64,000 bases of DNA from Sphingobacteriia bacterium (GTDB lineage Bacteria; Bacteroidota; Bacteroidia; Chitinophagales; Chitinophagaceae): the NCBI GenBank assembly GCA_947456855.1, contig CANGTR010000004.1, forward strand, positions 1 through 64,000, read 5' to 3'. This document shows positions 42,701-50,353 of this stretch, one piece after another. Numbering within the stretch: the first letter of the stretch is position 1; each line of letters begins with the position of its first letter. A program made the translations under genes and the position numbers. Under the pieces are notes generated by a model. That model did not search any database, was not told the DNA's origin, and was given only the letters and a program-made list of their open reading frames with translations.

Positions 42701-42799
42701 CGCCAAAAAACTATACCCCACTATACCAAACAAAATAATGAGTAAATTCATTACTGTTGCAAGTATTGGACGCTTTAATGCTAATTCTGAAATATTCAT
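39725..42799 (-). CDS. RND efflux pump, inner-membrane permease (HAE1/AcrB type)
   Basis: 1024 residues with the RND layout: TM1, a large periplasmic loop, TM2-6, a second loop and TM7-12. Visible are the N-terminal LALKRPILATVMNLLIILFG, the TM4 proton-relay pair in GLVVDDGIVVTENIFR, the FREFGIVVAAAVLISAFVSLTITPVL stretch and LMTSLATALGALPIAL near the end. Together with the adaptor encoded 18 bases upstream it would export drugs, bile-like compounds or solvents using the proton gradient. The outer-membrane channel gene is missing from the cluster. The substrate cannot be told from the sequence. Confidence 0.95.
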   Translation of the reverse strand: MNISELALKRPILATVMNLLIILFGIVGYSFLAVREYPAVDPPVVNVRTSYSGANADIIESQITEPLEKAINGIPGIRSISSSSSNGNSNITVEFNVTENLEAAANDVRDKVSQAVRNLPQDVDAPPVVSKSDANSDFIIMLAIQSQTKGLLELSEYAENVLQERFQTISEVSAVNIFGQKRPSMRIWIDPDKMNAFNVTFSDIRVALNTENVEIPSGKIYGDKTELTIRALGKLTSEKDFRDLIIRQSPTGIIRLSDVAYVEIGPESDEYSWRLNGVNAVGMAIIPQPGANYIKIADEFYKRLAEIQKTEKGDFIMTPLIDQTKNVRASIQEVEETLLISFTLVVLVIFFFFRNWMIAIRPLIDIPISLVATFFIMYISGFSINVLTLLGIVLATGLVVDDGIVVTENIFRKLEQGLPIRKAALEGSKEIFFAVISTSITLAVVFLPVIFLQGFVGSLFREFGIVVAAAVLISAFVSLTITPVLNVVLNRKDAGHGKFYDMTEPFFKGMESGYKNLLASFLKLRWIAWVIVAICIGIIFFIGKSLQSELAPLEDRSSIRFSMSGPEGASYGYMVETGDKLLNYLTDSVPEKDFVFAAVPGFGGGGGVNGGTLRIKLVEPDKRKRSQSEIAKAIGKKLPSINNARIFPVEEQTISVGLGSRGSLPVQFILQNLDFEKIKNVIPKFLEEARKDKTFQNVDVNLKFNKPEVQLTIDRIKAKDLGLSIVDVADVVSSAFSGRRLAYYIMNGRQYEVISQVAYKDRQKPADIEKLYVRNNRGESIPLSAVVKLVESSNPPTLYHFNRFKAATISASLAEGMTIGDGVKAMRRIGDQLLDESFKTALNGPSRDFEESSSNTSFAFGLALILIYLVLAAQFESFKDPFTIMFTVPLALAGALLCLWIFDQTINIFSQIGMIMLIGLVTKNGILIVEFANQKREFGLNKNDAVLEASAQRLRPILMTSLATALGALPIALSLGAAATSRMPLGIVIVGGILFSLLLTLFVIPAIYTYISGKHDTKSINISD

Positions 42800-42817
42800 G
42801 TTACAGTGGCGCTACCG

Positions 42818-43873
42818 CTATTTTACTAAATCGGATAATGTCTTTACTGATCTAACTTTAACTGGAGATTTAGGACGAACAAATAATACGCCAGTTACTA
42901 CAATACTATCTCCAAGTTTTAAGCCTTTGGTAACTTCTACCATTCCTGAAGATCGATAACCTGTTTCAATATCAACAAAAATGCCTTGACCATCTTTTAC
43001 GACTATTACTTTTTTTGCTGTTGCTTCTGGAATAATACAATTGGTAGGTACCATAATATTGTTTTCGCCAATACTGTTGTTTGATAATATCACTTTTACA
43101 AAACTGCCAGGATTAATGGATGTTCCTTCTAATATGGCCCTTACTTTTAAATTTCTTGTTGTTAAATTCAATTGGGGGTCTATAGCAATAATGGTTGCTT
43201 TTCTATTGATGTTACCCTCATTGGTTTGAACAGTAACCGAAGCTCCTCTATGAATTAAATTGCCATAGGCTTCTGGCACATTAAAATCAATTTTTACTTT
43301 ATCTACTTGCTGCAAAGTAGACAAAACAGTTGCTGGTGTTACGTAAGCACCCGGACTAATCATTCTTAATCCCAATACCCCACTAAAAGGCGCTTTAATA
43401 ATTGTTTTATCAATCTCTGCCTGTGTTACAGATAAATCTGCCTTATAACTATTTACTTGGTTCAAGGCCAAATCGTAATCTGCCTGATTGATTCCATTAA
43501 TGGTTAATAATTTTCTTAGGCGCTGTTCGGTTTTCTGCGCCATATCTAACAATACCTTGGTTTTACTATAGGTTGCTTGCAGATCGGCATCGTTTATTTT
43601 AGCCAATACAGCTCCTTGAGAAACCTTACCGCCATCGGGTAAATTCAACATGGTTAATCTTCCGCTGGTTTCTGGATTAATGCTCACCATTTCACCAGGA
43701 ATCACAGTACCATTTACTTCAATATTATTCGTAATACTACTTCCCCCTGCTATAATTACATCAACAATTGGGGGAGATTGTGAAGACTTGGCGTTTTGAG
43801 TTGGTTGATCTTTTTTTTGCTTACACGAAAAAAGCAGTAACAATAACGACAAGCCAATGAAGGTGTTTTTCAA
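42818..43873 (-). CDS. RND efflux pump, periplasmic adaptor lipoprotein
   Basis: Membrane-fusion protein linking the RND permease to an outer-membrane channel. The signal ends in LLFSC, so C17 is probably lipidated and the protein sits on the inner membrane. The halves of the lipoyl domain are VIPGEMVSINPETSGRLTML and KAPFSGVLGLRMISPGAYV, with a coiled-coil hairpin between (KVLLDMAQKTEQRLRKLL), followed by the beta-barrel domain. It is the first gene of the pump operon. A near-consensus -7 box (TATCTTTA, 43894-43901) lies 20 bases upstream. Confidence 0.93.
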   Translation of the reverse strand: MKNTFIGLSLLLLLFSCKQKKDQPTQNAKSSQSPPIVDVIIAGGSSITNNIEVNGTVIPGEMVSINPETSGRLTMLNLPDGGKVSQGAVLAKINDADLQATYSKTKVLLDMAQKTEQRLRKLLTINGINQADYDLALNQVNSYKADLSVTQAEIDKTIIKAPFSGVLGLRMISPGAYVTPATVLSTLQQVDKVKIDFNVPEAYGNLIHRGASVTVQTNEGNINRKATIIAIDPQLNLTTRNLKVRAILEGTSINPGSFVKVILSNNSIGENNIMVPTNCIIPEATAKKVIVVKDGQGIFVDIETGYRSSGMVEVTKGLKLGDSIVVTGVLFVRPKSPVKVRSVKTLSDLVK

Positions 43874-43909
43874 ATCCTTAATTTTTAGACCAATAAAGAT
43901 AGAATTTAT

Positions 43910-43999
43910 TTAGGCTTTATGCTTCAAGAAAGTACAAATGGCTAAATAGAGAAATAAGGCCCCTAAACTGAAGATTCCGCAATCAATTTGTACATTCAT
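43910..43999 (-). CDS. possible 29-residue single-span membrane peptide upstream of the RND pump
   Basis: Too short for the ORF track. From an ATG at 43999 it reads MNVQIDCG, a hydrophobic stretch (IFSLGALFLYLAICTFL) and the basic tail KHKA, which would place the C-terminus in the cytoplasm. It lies 36 bases upstream of the adaptor gene. It could be a small pump-associated protein, in the manner of AcrZ, or a chance ORF in a divergent promoter region. No clear promoter or ribosome-binding site is seen. Confidence 0.25.
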   Translation of the reverse strand: MNVQIDCGIFSLGALFLYLAICTFLKHKA

Positions 44000-44018
44000 A
44001 GTCTAAAAGATTCAATAT

Positions 44019-44858
44019 ATGTATGCTCTTTCGCAGCAATACCCTTCTAAGAGGGCATTTATCACAGGTGCGGCATCAGGATTAGGCAAAGCATTTGCTT
44101 CCGAATTATTAGCAGATGGTTGGACCATTGGTATGGCAGATAACAATGTAATTGAATTACAAAAAGCGGTGGAGGAAATGAAGTCCCTTGGAGGCAATGC
44201 GCTCATGTATCAATTAGATGTATCTGATAAAGACCAGTATAAAACAATAGCAGATCAATTTTTAAGGGATGCTGGAGGAATAGACTTGCTATTTAATAAT
44301 GCAGGTGTAGGTGATGGCGGAAATTTTGAAGAATATTCTTTAGAAAATTATGAGTGGATGATCAGTATTAATCAATTGGGTGTAGTATATGGTTGTTACT
44401 ATTTTATTCCTACAATGAAAAAACAACAATCAGGACATATATTAAATACTGCAAGTGCTGCTGCCATTGGTTGTGCACCAACCATGGGGGCATATAATAT
44501 GACCAAAGCCGCAGTGGTTGCCATTAGTGAAACTTTATACAGTGAATTAATGGATTTTAATATTCAGGTTTCTTGTATTCAACCTACTTATTTTAAAACC
44601 AATATCAGTCAATCTGCAAGAGGAGGAAACACCATACAGAAAATCACGCAAAATTTTATTGACAGATCGGGCCTCGAAGCAAAAGAAGTTTCACAAGAGA
44701 TATTGCATAGGGCTGGTAAAAAAGAATTGTATATCATTCTTCCAAAGTCGGCACATAAAATGTGGTTGTACAAAAGATGGGCCCCCACTAAATTTAGAAA
44801 AATAGTGAAGGAACAATTTATGAGTGCCATGCATAAAGCATTAAAATATTCAAAATAA
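44019..44858 (+). CDS. short-chain dehydrogenase/reductase (SDR)
   Basis: Classical SDR. The cofactor motif is TGAASGLG (residues 16-23), followed by NNAGVGDGG and the catalytic Tyr-x-x-x-Lys YNMTK with the Ser region NTASAA before it. The C-terminal 40 residues (KKELYIILPKSAHKMWLYKRWAP) form a basic helical extension seen in SDRs that act on lipophilic or acyl-CoA substrates. It is the first gene of the SDR-SDR-ACAD-APH operon, with five bases to the next gene. A role in reducing or oxidising a hydroxy/keto group of the acyl chain is inferred from context. Confidence 0.9.
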   Translation: MYALSQQYPSKRAFITGAASGLGKAFASELLADGWTIGMADNNVIELQKAVEEMKSLGGNALMYQLDVSDKDQYKTIADQFLRDAGGIDLLFNNAGVGDGGNFEEYSLENYEWMISINQLGVVYGCYYFIPTMKKQQSGHILNTASAAAIGCAPTMGAYNMTKAAVVAISETLYSELMDFNIQVSCIQPTYFKTNISQSARGGNTIQKITQNFIDRSGLEAKEVSQEILHRAGKKELYIILPKSAHKMWLYKRWAPTKFRKIVKEQFMSAMHKALKYSK

Positions 44859-44863
44859 AAACA

Positions 44864-45631
44864 ATGAAAGCCAATCAGGTATTTAGTTTAGAAGGAAAAG
44901 TAGCGTTGATCACTGGCGCCAGTAAAGGAATAGGAGAAGCAATTGCTCGAATTTTTGCAGCCAACGGCGCCAAAGTAATAATCAATTCCAGAAAACAAGA
45001 AGAGCTGGATAAAGTAGCCGCTTCCATTAAAGAAGCTGGCGGCGATTGTACTGGAATAGCCGCCAATGCAGGAGATATTGCTTCTTGTAAAATACTCGTA
45101 GAACAATCAATTGCTTTACATGGAGGAATTGATATACTCGTAAACAATGCAGCGAGTAATCCGGTGTTTGGGCCTGTAGTTGAATGCGAAGAATGGGCTT
45201 TCGATAAAATCATGAATGTAAATGTGAAAGCGCCTTTTGAATTGGGAAAATTGATCTATCCCATCATGAAAGAAAGAGGTGGAGGATCAGTAATTAATAT
45301 CAGTTCTATTGCAGGGCTTACTCCTGATCCAGGATTGGGCATGTATTCTGTTTCGAAGGCAGCACTGAATATGCTTACCAAAGTATGTGCTAAAGAATGG
45401 GGTAAAGATGGCATAAGGGTAAATGCTATTTGCCCTGGACTCATCAAAACCAAATTTTCTGAAGCATTGTGGCAGGATGAAAAATGGTTGAATCGATTTG
45501 TAAAAATGGCCCCAATTGCAAGAATGGGTACGGTAGAAGAAATTGCAGGAATGGCCTTGTTCTTGGCTTCTAGCGCTTCGGGCTATAGTACTGGAAATAT
45601 GTTTACTGCAGACGGAGGTGTAACAATTTAA
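44864..45631 (+). CDS. short-chain dehydrogenase/reductase (SDR), DHRS4/FabG-like
   Basis: A 255-residue classical SDR: TGASKGIG cofactor loop, NNAASN, ISSIAG with the catalytic Ser, YSVSK and the C-terminal GYSTGNMFTADGG, which is typical of FabG-like and DHRS4-like dehydrogenases. NSRKQEELD after the second strand (Arg) suggests NADP preference. It is packed five bases after the first SDR and two bases before the acyl-CoA dehydrogenase gene, so all are translated from one mRNA. In this setting a 3- or 4-hydroxyacyl-CoA dehydrogenase or ketone reductase is plausible. Confidence 0.9.
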   Translation: MKANQVFSLEGKVALITGASKGIGEAIARIFAANGAKVIINSRKQEELDKVAASIKEAGGDCTGIAANAGDIASCKILVEQSIALHGGIDILVNNAASNPVFGPVVECEEWAFDKIMNVNVKAPFELGKLIYPIMKERGGGSVINISSIAGLTPDPGLGMYSVSKAALNMLTKVCAKEWGKDGIRVNAICPGLIKTKFSEALWQDEKWLNRFVKMAPIARMGTVEEIAGMALFLASSASGYSTGNMFTADGGVTI

Positions 45632-45633
45632 TT

Positions 45634-46845
45634 ATGGAAGCAATATTTATTACTGAGCGATTAAAAACATTGTTGCCCGAAATCAAACAGTTTGTGCAAG
45701 ATGAATTAATTCCCTTAGAGAAGAATCATACCACAAGACCATTTAAACAGACTGAAATAATTTTAGCTGATAAAAGAGAAATGGTAAAAGCCAAGGGTTG
45801 GTGGAATTGTCATTTACCAAAAGAAGAAGGTGGAATGGGATTAAGCCTTTGCGAATTTGGACAAGTAAGTGAATTATTGTCCTTGGCTCCTTATTACGGT
45901 CAATATACTTTTAATGCACAACCACCCGATATTGGCAATACAGAACTCATTGGAAAATTTGCATCCGATGCCATTAAGAAAAAATTTCTTCTTCCATTAT
46001 TGGAAGGAAAAATTCGCAGTTGTTTTTCAATGACTGAACCTGAATACCCTGGATCAAATCCAACCAGAATGGCCACTACAGCCGTTCGTGAAGGAAACGA
46101 ATATGTGATCAATGGACATAAATGGTTTACTTCTTCTGCCGATGGAGCTGCATTTGCAGTGGTCATGGCGGTTACCAATCCGGATGCGGCAAAGCACCAA
46201 CGTGCCAGTATGATCATTGTTCCAACTGATACTCCAGGATTTGAATTCATTAGAAATATACCTGTATTTGGCGAAGCAGGAGAAGGCTGGGCAAGTCATG
46301 CAGAAATTAGATACAATAATTGTAGGGTACCTGTGGAAAATTTAATTGGTGTTGAAGGTGAAGCGTTTAAACTAGCGCAAGAAAGATTAGGACCTGGAAG
46401 AATTCACCACTGCATGCGTTGGGTGGGTATTGCAGAAAAAGCATTCGACCTTATGTGTAAGAGGGCAGCCACAAGAGAAATGGAAGAAGGTGTTTTGCTC
46501 GGTCAAAAACAATTCATACAAGGATTTATAGCAGAGAGTAGGGTTGAAATAGATGCGTCTCGTTTATTGGTGTTGCGAACTGCCCATAATATTGATTTAT
46601 ATGGGGCTGCAGCCACCAGAGACCAAATTGCGGGTATTAAATTTTATGTTGCCAATATGGTATTGAAAGTGTTAGACAGAGCCATACAAGTGCATGGTGC
46701 CATGGGCATTTCGGACGAAACCATGTTGGCAAATTTATACCAACACGAAAGAGGCGCCAGAATTTGGGATGGAGCCGATGAAGTGCATATGCAAAGTTTG
46801 GCATTGAGTATTTTGAAAAAATACGGAATGGAGAAAAGAAAATAA
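45634..46845 (+). CDS. acyl-CoA dehydrogenase, ACAD10/11- or LvaC-like
   Basis: FAD-dependent acyl-CoA dehydrogenase family protein of 403 residues. CFSMTEPEYPGSNPTRMATTAVREGNEYVINGHKWFTSSADGA is the FAD/substrate loop, and QVHGAMGISDETMLANLYQHERGARIWDGADEVH closes the C-terminal domain. The DGADEVH ending and the immediate neighbourhood of an APH-type phosphotransferase point to the ACAD10/11 subgroup. In Pseudomonas LvaC works with the kinase LvaA to convert 4-hydroxyacyl-CoA, through a 4-phospho intermediate, to an enoyl-CoA. That activity is inferred here from context and family only. Confidence 0.88.
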   Translation: MEAIFITERLKTLLPEIKQFVQDELIPLEKNHTTRPFKQTEIILADKREMVKAKGWWNCHLPKEEGGMGLSLCEFGQVSELLSLAPYYGQYTFNAQPPDIGNTELIGKFASDAIKKKFLLPLLEGKIRSCFSMTEPEYPGSNPTRMATTAVREGNEYVINGHKWFTSSADGAAFAVVMAVTNPDAAKHQRASMIIVPTDTPGFEFIRNIPVFGEAGEGWASHAEIRYNNCRVPVENLIGVEGEAFKLAQERLGPGRIHHCMRWVGIAEKAFDLMCKRAATREMEEGVLLGQKQFIQGFIAESRVEIDASRLLVLRTAHNIDLYGAAATRDQIAGIKFYVANMVLKVLDRAIQVHGAMGISDETMLANLYQHERGARIWDGADEVHMQSLALSILKKYGMEKRK

Positions 46846-46893
46846 TAAGTATACGATTTTGTAAACAGTAGACAAGTTGATCAATCAATATTC

Positions 46894-47928
46894 ATGGAAA
46901 AAACGGTAGCACTTAGCGAAGATGAACTAGGATTGAGAGATGCATTGAATAATTATATTTCTGCTCATACTTTGCCCATTCAAACAATCGAAAAGATCAG
47001 TCGATTTCCTGGAGGCTATTCCAATCTTACATATTGCTTAACTACTAAAGAAAAAGAATATGTGCTTAGAACTCCACCTCATGGTGCCAATATTAAATCC
47101 GCTCATGATATGGGCAGAGAGTTTAAAGTACTTAGTTTACTAAAACCCCATTTCGCTCAAACACCTACTCCAATTGAATTTAGTGCAGATGTTTCTATTT
47201 TGGGTGCACCATTTTATATCATGGAGAAATTGGAAGGTACAATTCTTAGAGCACACAATGCACCAAAAATGCAATTACCTGCTGCTACTTTTACAGCAGT
47301 ATCCGAACAATTAATCGACACATTGGTTGCATTGCACTCCATTGATATTAGCACAACAAATTTGGATCAATTGGGTAAGCCGGATGGATATGTGCAAAGA
47401 CAGGTGGAGGGATGGATTAAAAGATATTATGTAGCAGAAACAGATGCAATTGAAAATATGAATCAGGTAGCTAAATGGTTGCAAAGCTTTCGTCCGATTG
47501 AACAGGCACCTGCTTTTTTACACAACGACTTTAAATACGATAATGTTATTTTCTCATCTGATTTCACCAAGGTTGTTGGAGTACTAGATTGGGAGATGTC
47601 TACTGTGGGCAATCCATTAATGGACCTTGGTGCAATGCTGGCATATTGGTTTGAAGAAGGAGAAGGAGATGTATTTAAACAATACAATTTAAGTTGGTTG
47701 CCGGGTAATTATACAAGGCAAGAACTCCTCAATCGGTATGCAGCAAAAAGCGGTAGAGATTTAAGTGATATGCACTTTTATTATGTATTTGGTTTGTTTA
47801 AGAATGCAGTAATTGCGCAACAAATTTATCATCGATTTAAACAAGGACATAGTTCAGATGCAAGATTCGGTGCGTTGTTACCGATGATTCGGTTATTGAG
47901 TGAGCGAGCTGCTGCTGAAATGCAATAG
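46894..47928 (+). CDS. APH-type phosphotransferase, ACAD10/11 kinase domain / LvaA-like
   Basis: A kinase-fold protein of 344 residues: FPGGYSNLTYCLTT (nucleotide loop), YVLRTPP (Lys region replaced by Arg), the Brenner catalytic motif HNDFKYDNVIF and the metal motif VLDWEMSTVGNPLMDLG. This matches the aminoglycoside-phosphotransferase-like domain that is fused to the dehydrogenase in animal ACAD10/11 and separate in bacteria (LvaA). It would phosphorylate the 4-hydroxyl of an acyl-CoA. Antibiotic resistance is unlikely given the operon. It is the last gene, 48 bases after the dehydrogenase gene. Confidence 0.88.
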   Translation: MEKTVALSEDELGLRDALNNYISAHTLPIQTIEKISRFPGGYSNLTYCLTTKEKEYVLRTPPHGANIKSAHDMGREFKVLSLLKPHFAQTPTPIEFSADVSILGAPFYIMEKLEGTILRAHNAPKMQLPAATFTAVSEQLIDTLVALHSIDISTTNLDQLGKPDGYVQRQVEGWIKRYYVAETDAIENMNQVAKWLQSFRPIEQAPAFLHNDFKYDNVIFSSDFTKVVGVLDWEMSTVGNPLMDLGAMLAYWFEEGEGDVFKQYNLSWLPGNYTRQELLNRYAAKSGRDLSDMHFYYVFGLFKNAVIAQQIYHRFKQGHSSDARFGALLPMIRLLSERAAAEMQ

Positions 47929-47935
47929 AATAATA

Positions 47936-48721
47936 TTAAAACCCATCTTTTCTTCTATACATTCCACCCCGCCAATTGAATCGAGTTGATTGATATTGTT
48001 CAAATGATTTCTGAACATAATAACCCAATTCTAAATCATTGAGTTGATGTACCAGTTCAGCTGTGGGCCTATATCGAACCATGAATGTATCCAATTCTGG
48101 AGATTGTAGTTTGGTAATTTTTCTTACGAAAGCCTTACTGAATCTACTGTTTACATATTTCTCATTTTCTTCTTCAATTAATCTTTTCTGCAAAGCCAAT
48201 AAACTTGCATTGCGTTTAAAACGGAACATATTGATGATCTCATTTACATCAAATCCTACAGCAGTTCCCGGATTATAGGTAGAGGGTGGTTTTACTATAC
48301 CCAAAGACGGCTTTCTGAAATTAAATATCTTGGCATAGTCTTGCCGATTCATTGCCGAGTCGTATCGATAATAATTATTGCGCACTTTCACTTCGGGTAA
48401 TTGTGCAGAATACACATGAATCATCACATTGAAATTATCCAAATTGCTGATGGTGTCAACCGGATACTTCATAGTAGATTTTCCAATCATTGAAAACCAA
48501 ATTGAATCTGTTGTTTTTACGGTGAGTAAATACCTACCTGTCGAATCGGTGATGGCACCTCTTCCAGAAGTACTTTGTACTGCAACGGCTTCTAATGGTC
48601 TTCTTGCAGAAATATCATATACAGTTCCACTAATGGTAATAAACTGAGCACTGGCTTCACCCAAGAATACCGTATTCAACAGTACCAATAAAATGAAATA
48701 AATGCGTAGCTTTTTGCTCAA
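47936..48721 (-). CDS. secreted CarboxypepD_reg-like domain protein
   Basis: A signal peptide ends near EASAQ. Residues about 28-110 form a carboxypeptidase-regulatory-like beta-sandwich (TISGTVYDISARRPLEAVAVQS, GAITDSTGRYLLTV), the module also found at the N-terminus of SusC-like receptors. The remaining 150 residues are charged and helical, with no known domain (RFKRNASLLALQKRLIEEENEKYV). It is probably periplasmic or outer-membrane associated. Function unknown. It converges on the phosphotransferase gene, with seven bases between stops, so it is not part of that operon. Confidence 0.82.
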   Translation of the reverse strand: MSKKLRIYFILLVLLNTVFLGEASAQFITISGTVYDISARRPLEAVAVQSTSGRGAITDSTGRYLLTVKTTDSIWFSMIGKSTMKYPVDTISNLDNFNVMIHVYSAQLPEVKVRNNYYRYDSAMNRQDYAKIFNFRKPSLGIVKPPSTYNPGTAVGFDVNEIINMFRFKRNASLLALQKRLIEEENEKYVNSRFSKAFVRKITKLQSPELDTFMVRYRPTAELVHQLNDLELGYYVQKSFEQYQSTRFNWRGGMYRRKDGF

Positions 48722-48802
48722 TGGCCGTTAATTAATTTGTAATATTAAAGCAGCAAGAGCAGAGTACCATCTTTTGTAAAGGAATTAACGCCTTTTTTGC
48801 AC

Positions 48803-49534
48803 TTAAAACTTATGCTCCAAAATATAAGGCAACATTTTACGCCAAGTTGGCCAATCGTGGGTAATATCCGCTCCCCAAACATCTAAATCGTTCCAAATTC
48901 CCTTATCATACAATACTGCTGAGAACCTTTTAGAAGCTTCAGGGTCTTCATAAGAACCGCTACCGGTATAAATATGAATATGGTGGCTAGCGCGAATTTT
49001 TGCTAAATACGATTCGTCGGATAAATTGGGCACATAATGTGTTGGACTATTAAAGTAAACCTGATCATCCCAAAATCCATCGGTGTACTCTGTTAAATCA
49101 TAAACTCCACTCATACTGATGGCGCCATTAATAATATCCGGGCGTTTTAAAAATAAATTCATAGCATGTAAAGCGCCAAAACTTGCCCCACAGGTATAAA
49201 TCATTGTTTCGTTACTGGTATTTGTTCTAATAAAAGGAACCACTTCGTTAAACACATATTCGTTAAACTGATTTTGACGAATGGCTTTATGCGATGGAAC
49301 CATCTTTTTATTCATCCAACTTTCATTGTTCATGCTGTCGATACTAAATACGCGAATTTTTCCAGATTCAATGAAAGGGGCCAAAGCATCAAGCATTTGA
49401 AAACGCTCATATTCCAAATAATCTGCTGCTGCAGTTGGAATTAATAAAATCACAAAACCACAATGACCATAAGATACGATGGGCATTTCTTTATCGAGTG
49501 CAGGGCTGTACCAAGAAGATAGCTGTTTATTCAT
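48803..49534 (-). CDS. esterase-like alpha/beta hydrolase
   Basis: A 243-residue protein of the esterase D/Fes-like group. The nucleophile elbow reads TCGASFGALHAMNLF (GxSxG as GASFG). SGVYDLTEYTDGFWDDQVYFNSP follows, and the C-terminal THDWPTWRKMLPYIL carries the likely catalytic His. No signal peptide, so it is cytoplasmic. The ATG at 49534 is preferred to the upstream TTG (49564). The ester substrate is unknown. It starts 39 bases after the ParA-family gene ends on the same strand, so the two are probably cotranscribed. Confidence 0.85.
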   Translation of the reverse strand: MNKQLSSWYSPALDKEMPIVSYGHCGFVILLIPTAAADYLEYERFQMLDALAPFIESGKIRVFSIDSMNNESWMNKKMVPSHKAIRQNQFNEYVFNEVVPFIRTNTSNETMIYTCGASFGALHAMNLFLKRPDIINGAISMSGVYDLTEYTDGFWDDQVYFNSPTHYVPNLSDESYLAKIRASHHIHIYTGSGSYEDPEASKRFSAVLYDKGIWNDLDVWGADITHDWPTWRKMLPYILEHKF

Positions 49535-49573
49535 TTGATGTTTCACACACGCTACGATTTGCAAATAGACCGA

Positions 49574-50317
49574 TTAAGCTATACAGGTTTTTTTTATTTC
49601 TTTCCAGAGATCTCTAAAGCATTGTGCTGCATAACTGCTAGCAGCAAAGGTTTCGATCGGCGCTTCATTCACGCCCATTTTTTCTACATCACTTAAATAA
49701 GGGATATAATTTTTAAAAAACAATTTGTCTTTATAAAATTCATTGATGGTTTCGTGGTGTAAATTTTTTCGATGATCTACCATACTAAAAAAGCATTTCA
49801 ATTTACTTAGGTCTACATCATTTTCTTTACAATAGTTTAATACCGATTCAAATGAACGTATAGATAATGTAGTTGGAATATTGGGCATCAAAATCCAATC
49901 AGCCCCAAAAAAAATAGCATCGTGTAAAATGGAGATGCCAGGAGGGCAATCTAAAAAAACAATATCATATTCTTTTTTAACCGAAGAAAGCAATGTAGCA
50001 ATTTTTTTCTTCGACTGTTTCATTTCATTGAGCAGTACATCTGCATATCGAGCAGATAAATCGGCTGGAATGATATCCAGATTGTCGAAATCAGCGTGTT
50101 GAATTGCTTCGGCTAATCCGATTTCACTATTCAATATTTTTTTCGCTTCGTTTTTAATGGTTGAATTAACCCCCAAATAAAATGAAGATGAACCTTGAGG
50201 ATCTAAATCCCAAACCAATGTTTTGTACCCTTCCTTTGCGGCCAAATAGGCCAAATTGATGGTAGCAGCTGTTTTACCAACTCCTCCTTTTAAATTATAT
50301 AATGCGATGGTAACCAT
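49574..50317 (-). CDS. ParA/MinD-family ATPase without a ParB partner
   Basis: The deviant Walker A KGGVGKT is at residues 10-16, followed by WDLDPQGSSSFYLG (switch I) and VFLDCPPGIS (switch II). At 247 residues with no N-terminal HTH it is a type Ib-like or orphan ParA. These ATPases position DNA or protein cargo by ATP-dependent dimerisation on the nucleoid. No parB, parS-like repeats or replication gene is nearby, so chromosome or plasmid partition is unlikely; positioning of another cargo is possible. It shares a strand with the downstream esterase gene and the upstream chrA gene. Confidence 0.87.
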   Translation of the reverse strand: MVTIALYNLKGGVGKTAATINLAYLAAKEGYKTLVWDLDPQGSSSFYLGVNSTIKNEAKKILNSEIGLAEAIQHADFDNLDIIPADLSARYADVLLNEMKQSKKKIATLLSSVKKEYDIVFLDCPPGISILHDAIFFGADWILMPNIPTTLSIRSFESVLNYCKENDVDLSKLKCFFSMVDHRKNLHHETINEFYKDKLFFKNYIPYLSDVEKMGVNEAPIETFAASSYAAQCFRDLWKEIKKTCIA

Positions 50318-50353
50318 ATTAAGCTTTTAGCGTATAAAGAAAGATAGTAAAAA

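Noticed and set aside
46894-47928. Aminoglycoside resistance kinase
   Set aside because: The operon with an acyl-CoA dehydrogenase and two SDRs points to the ACAD10/11-LvaA group instead.
49574-50317. Plasmid or chromosome partition locus
   Set aside because: No parB, no repeated parS-like sites and no replication gene are nearby.
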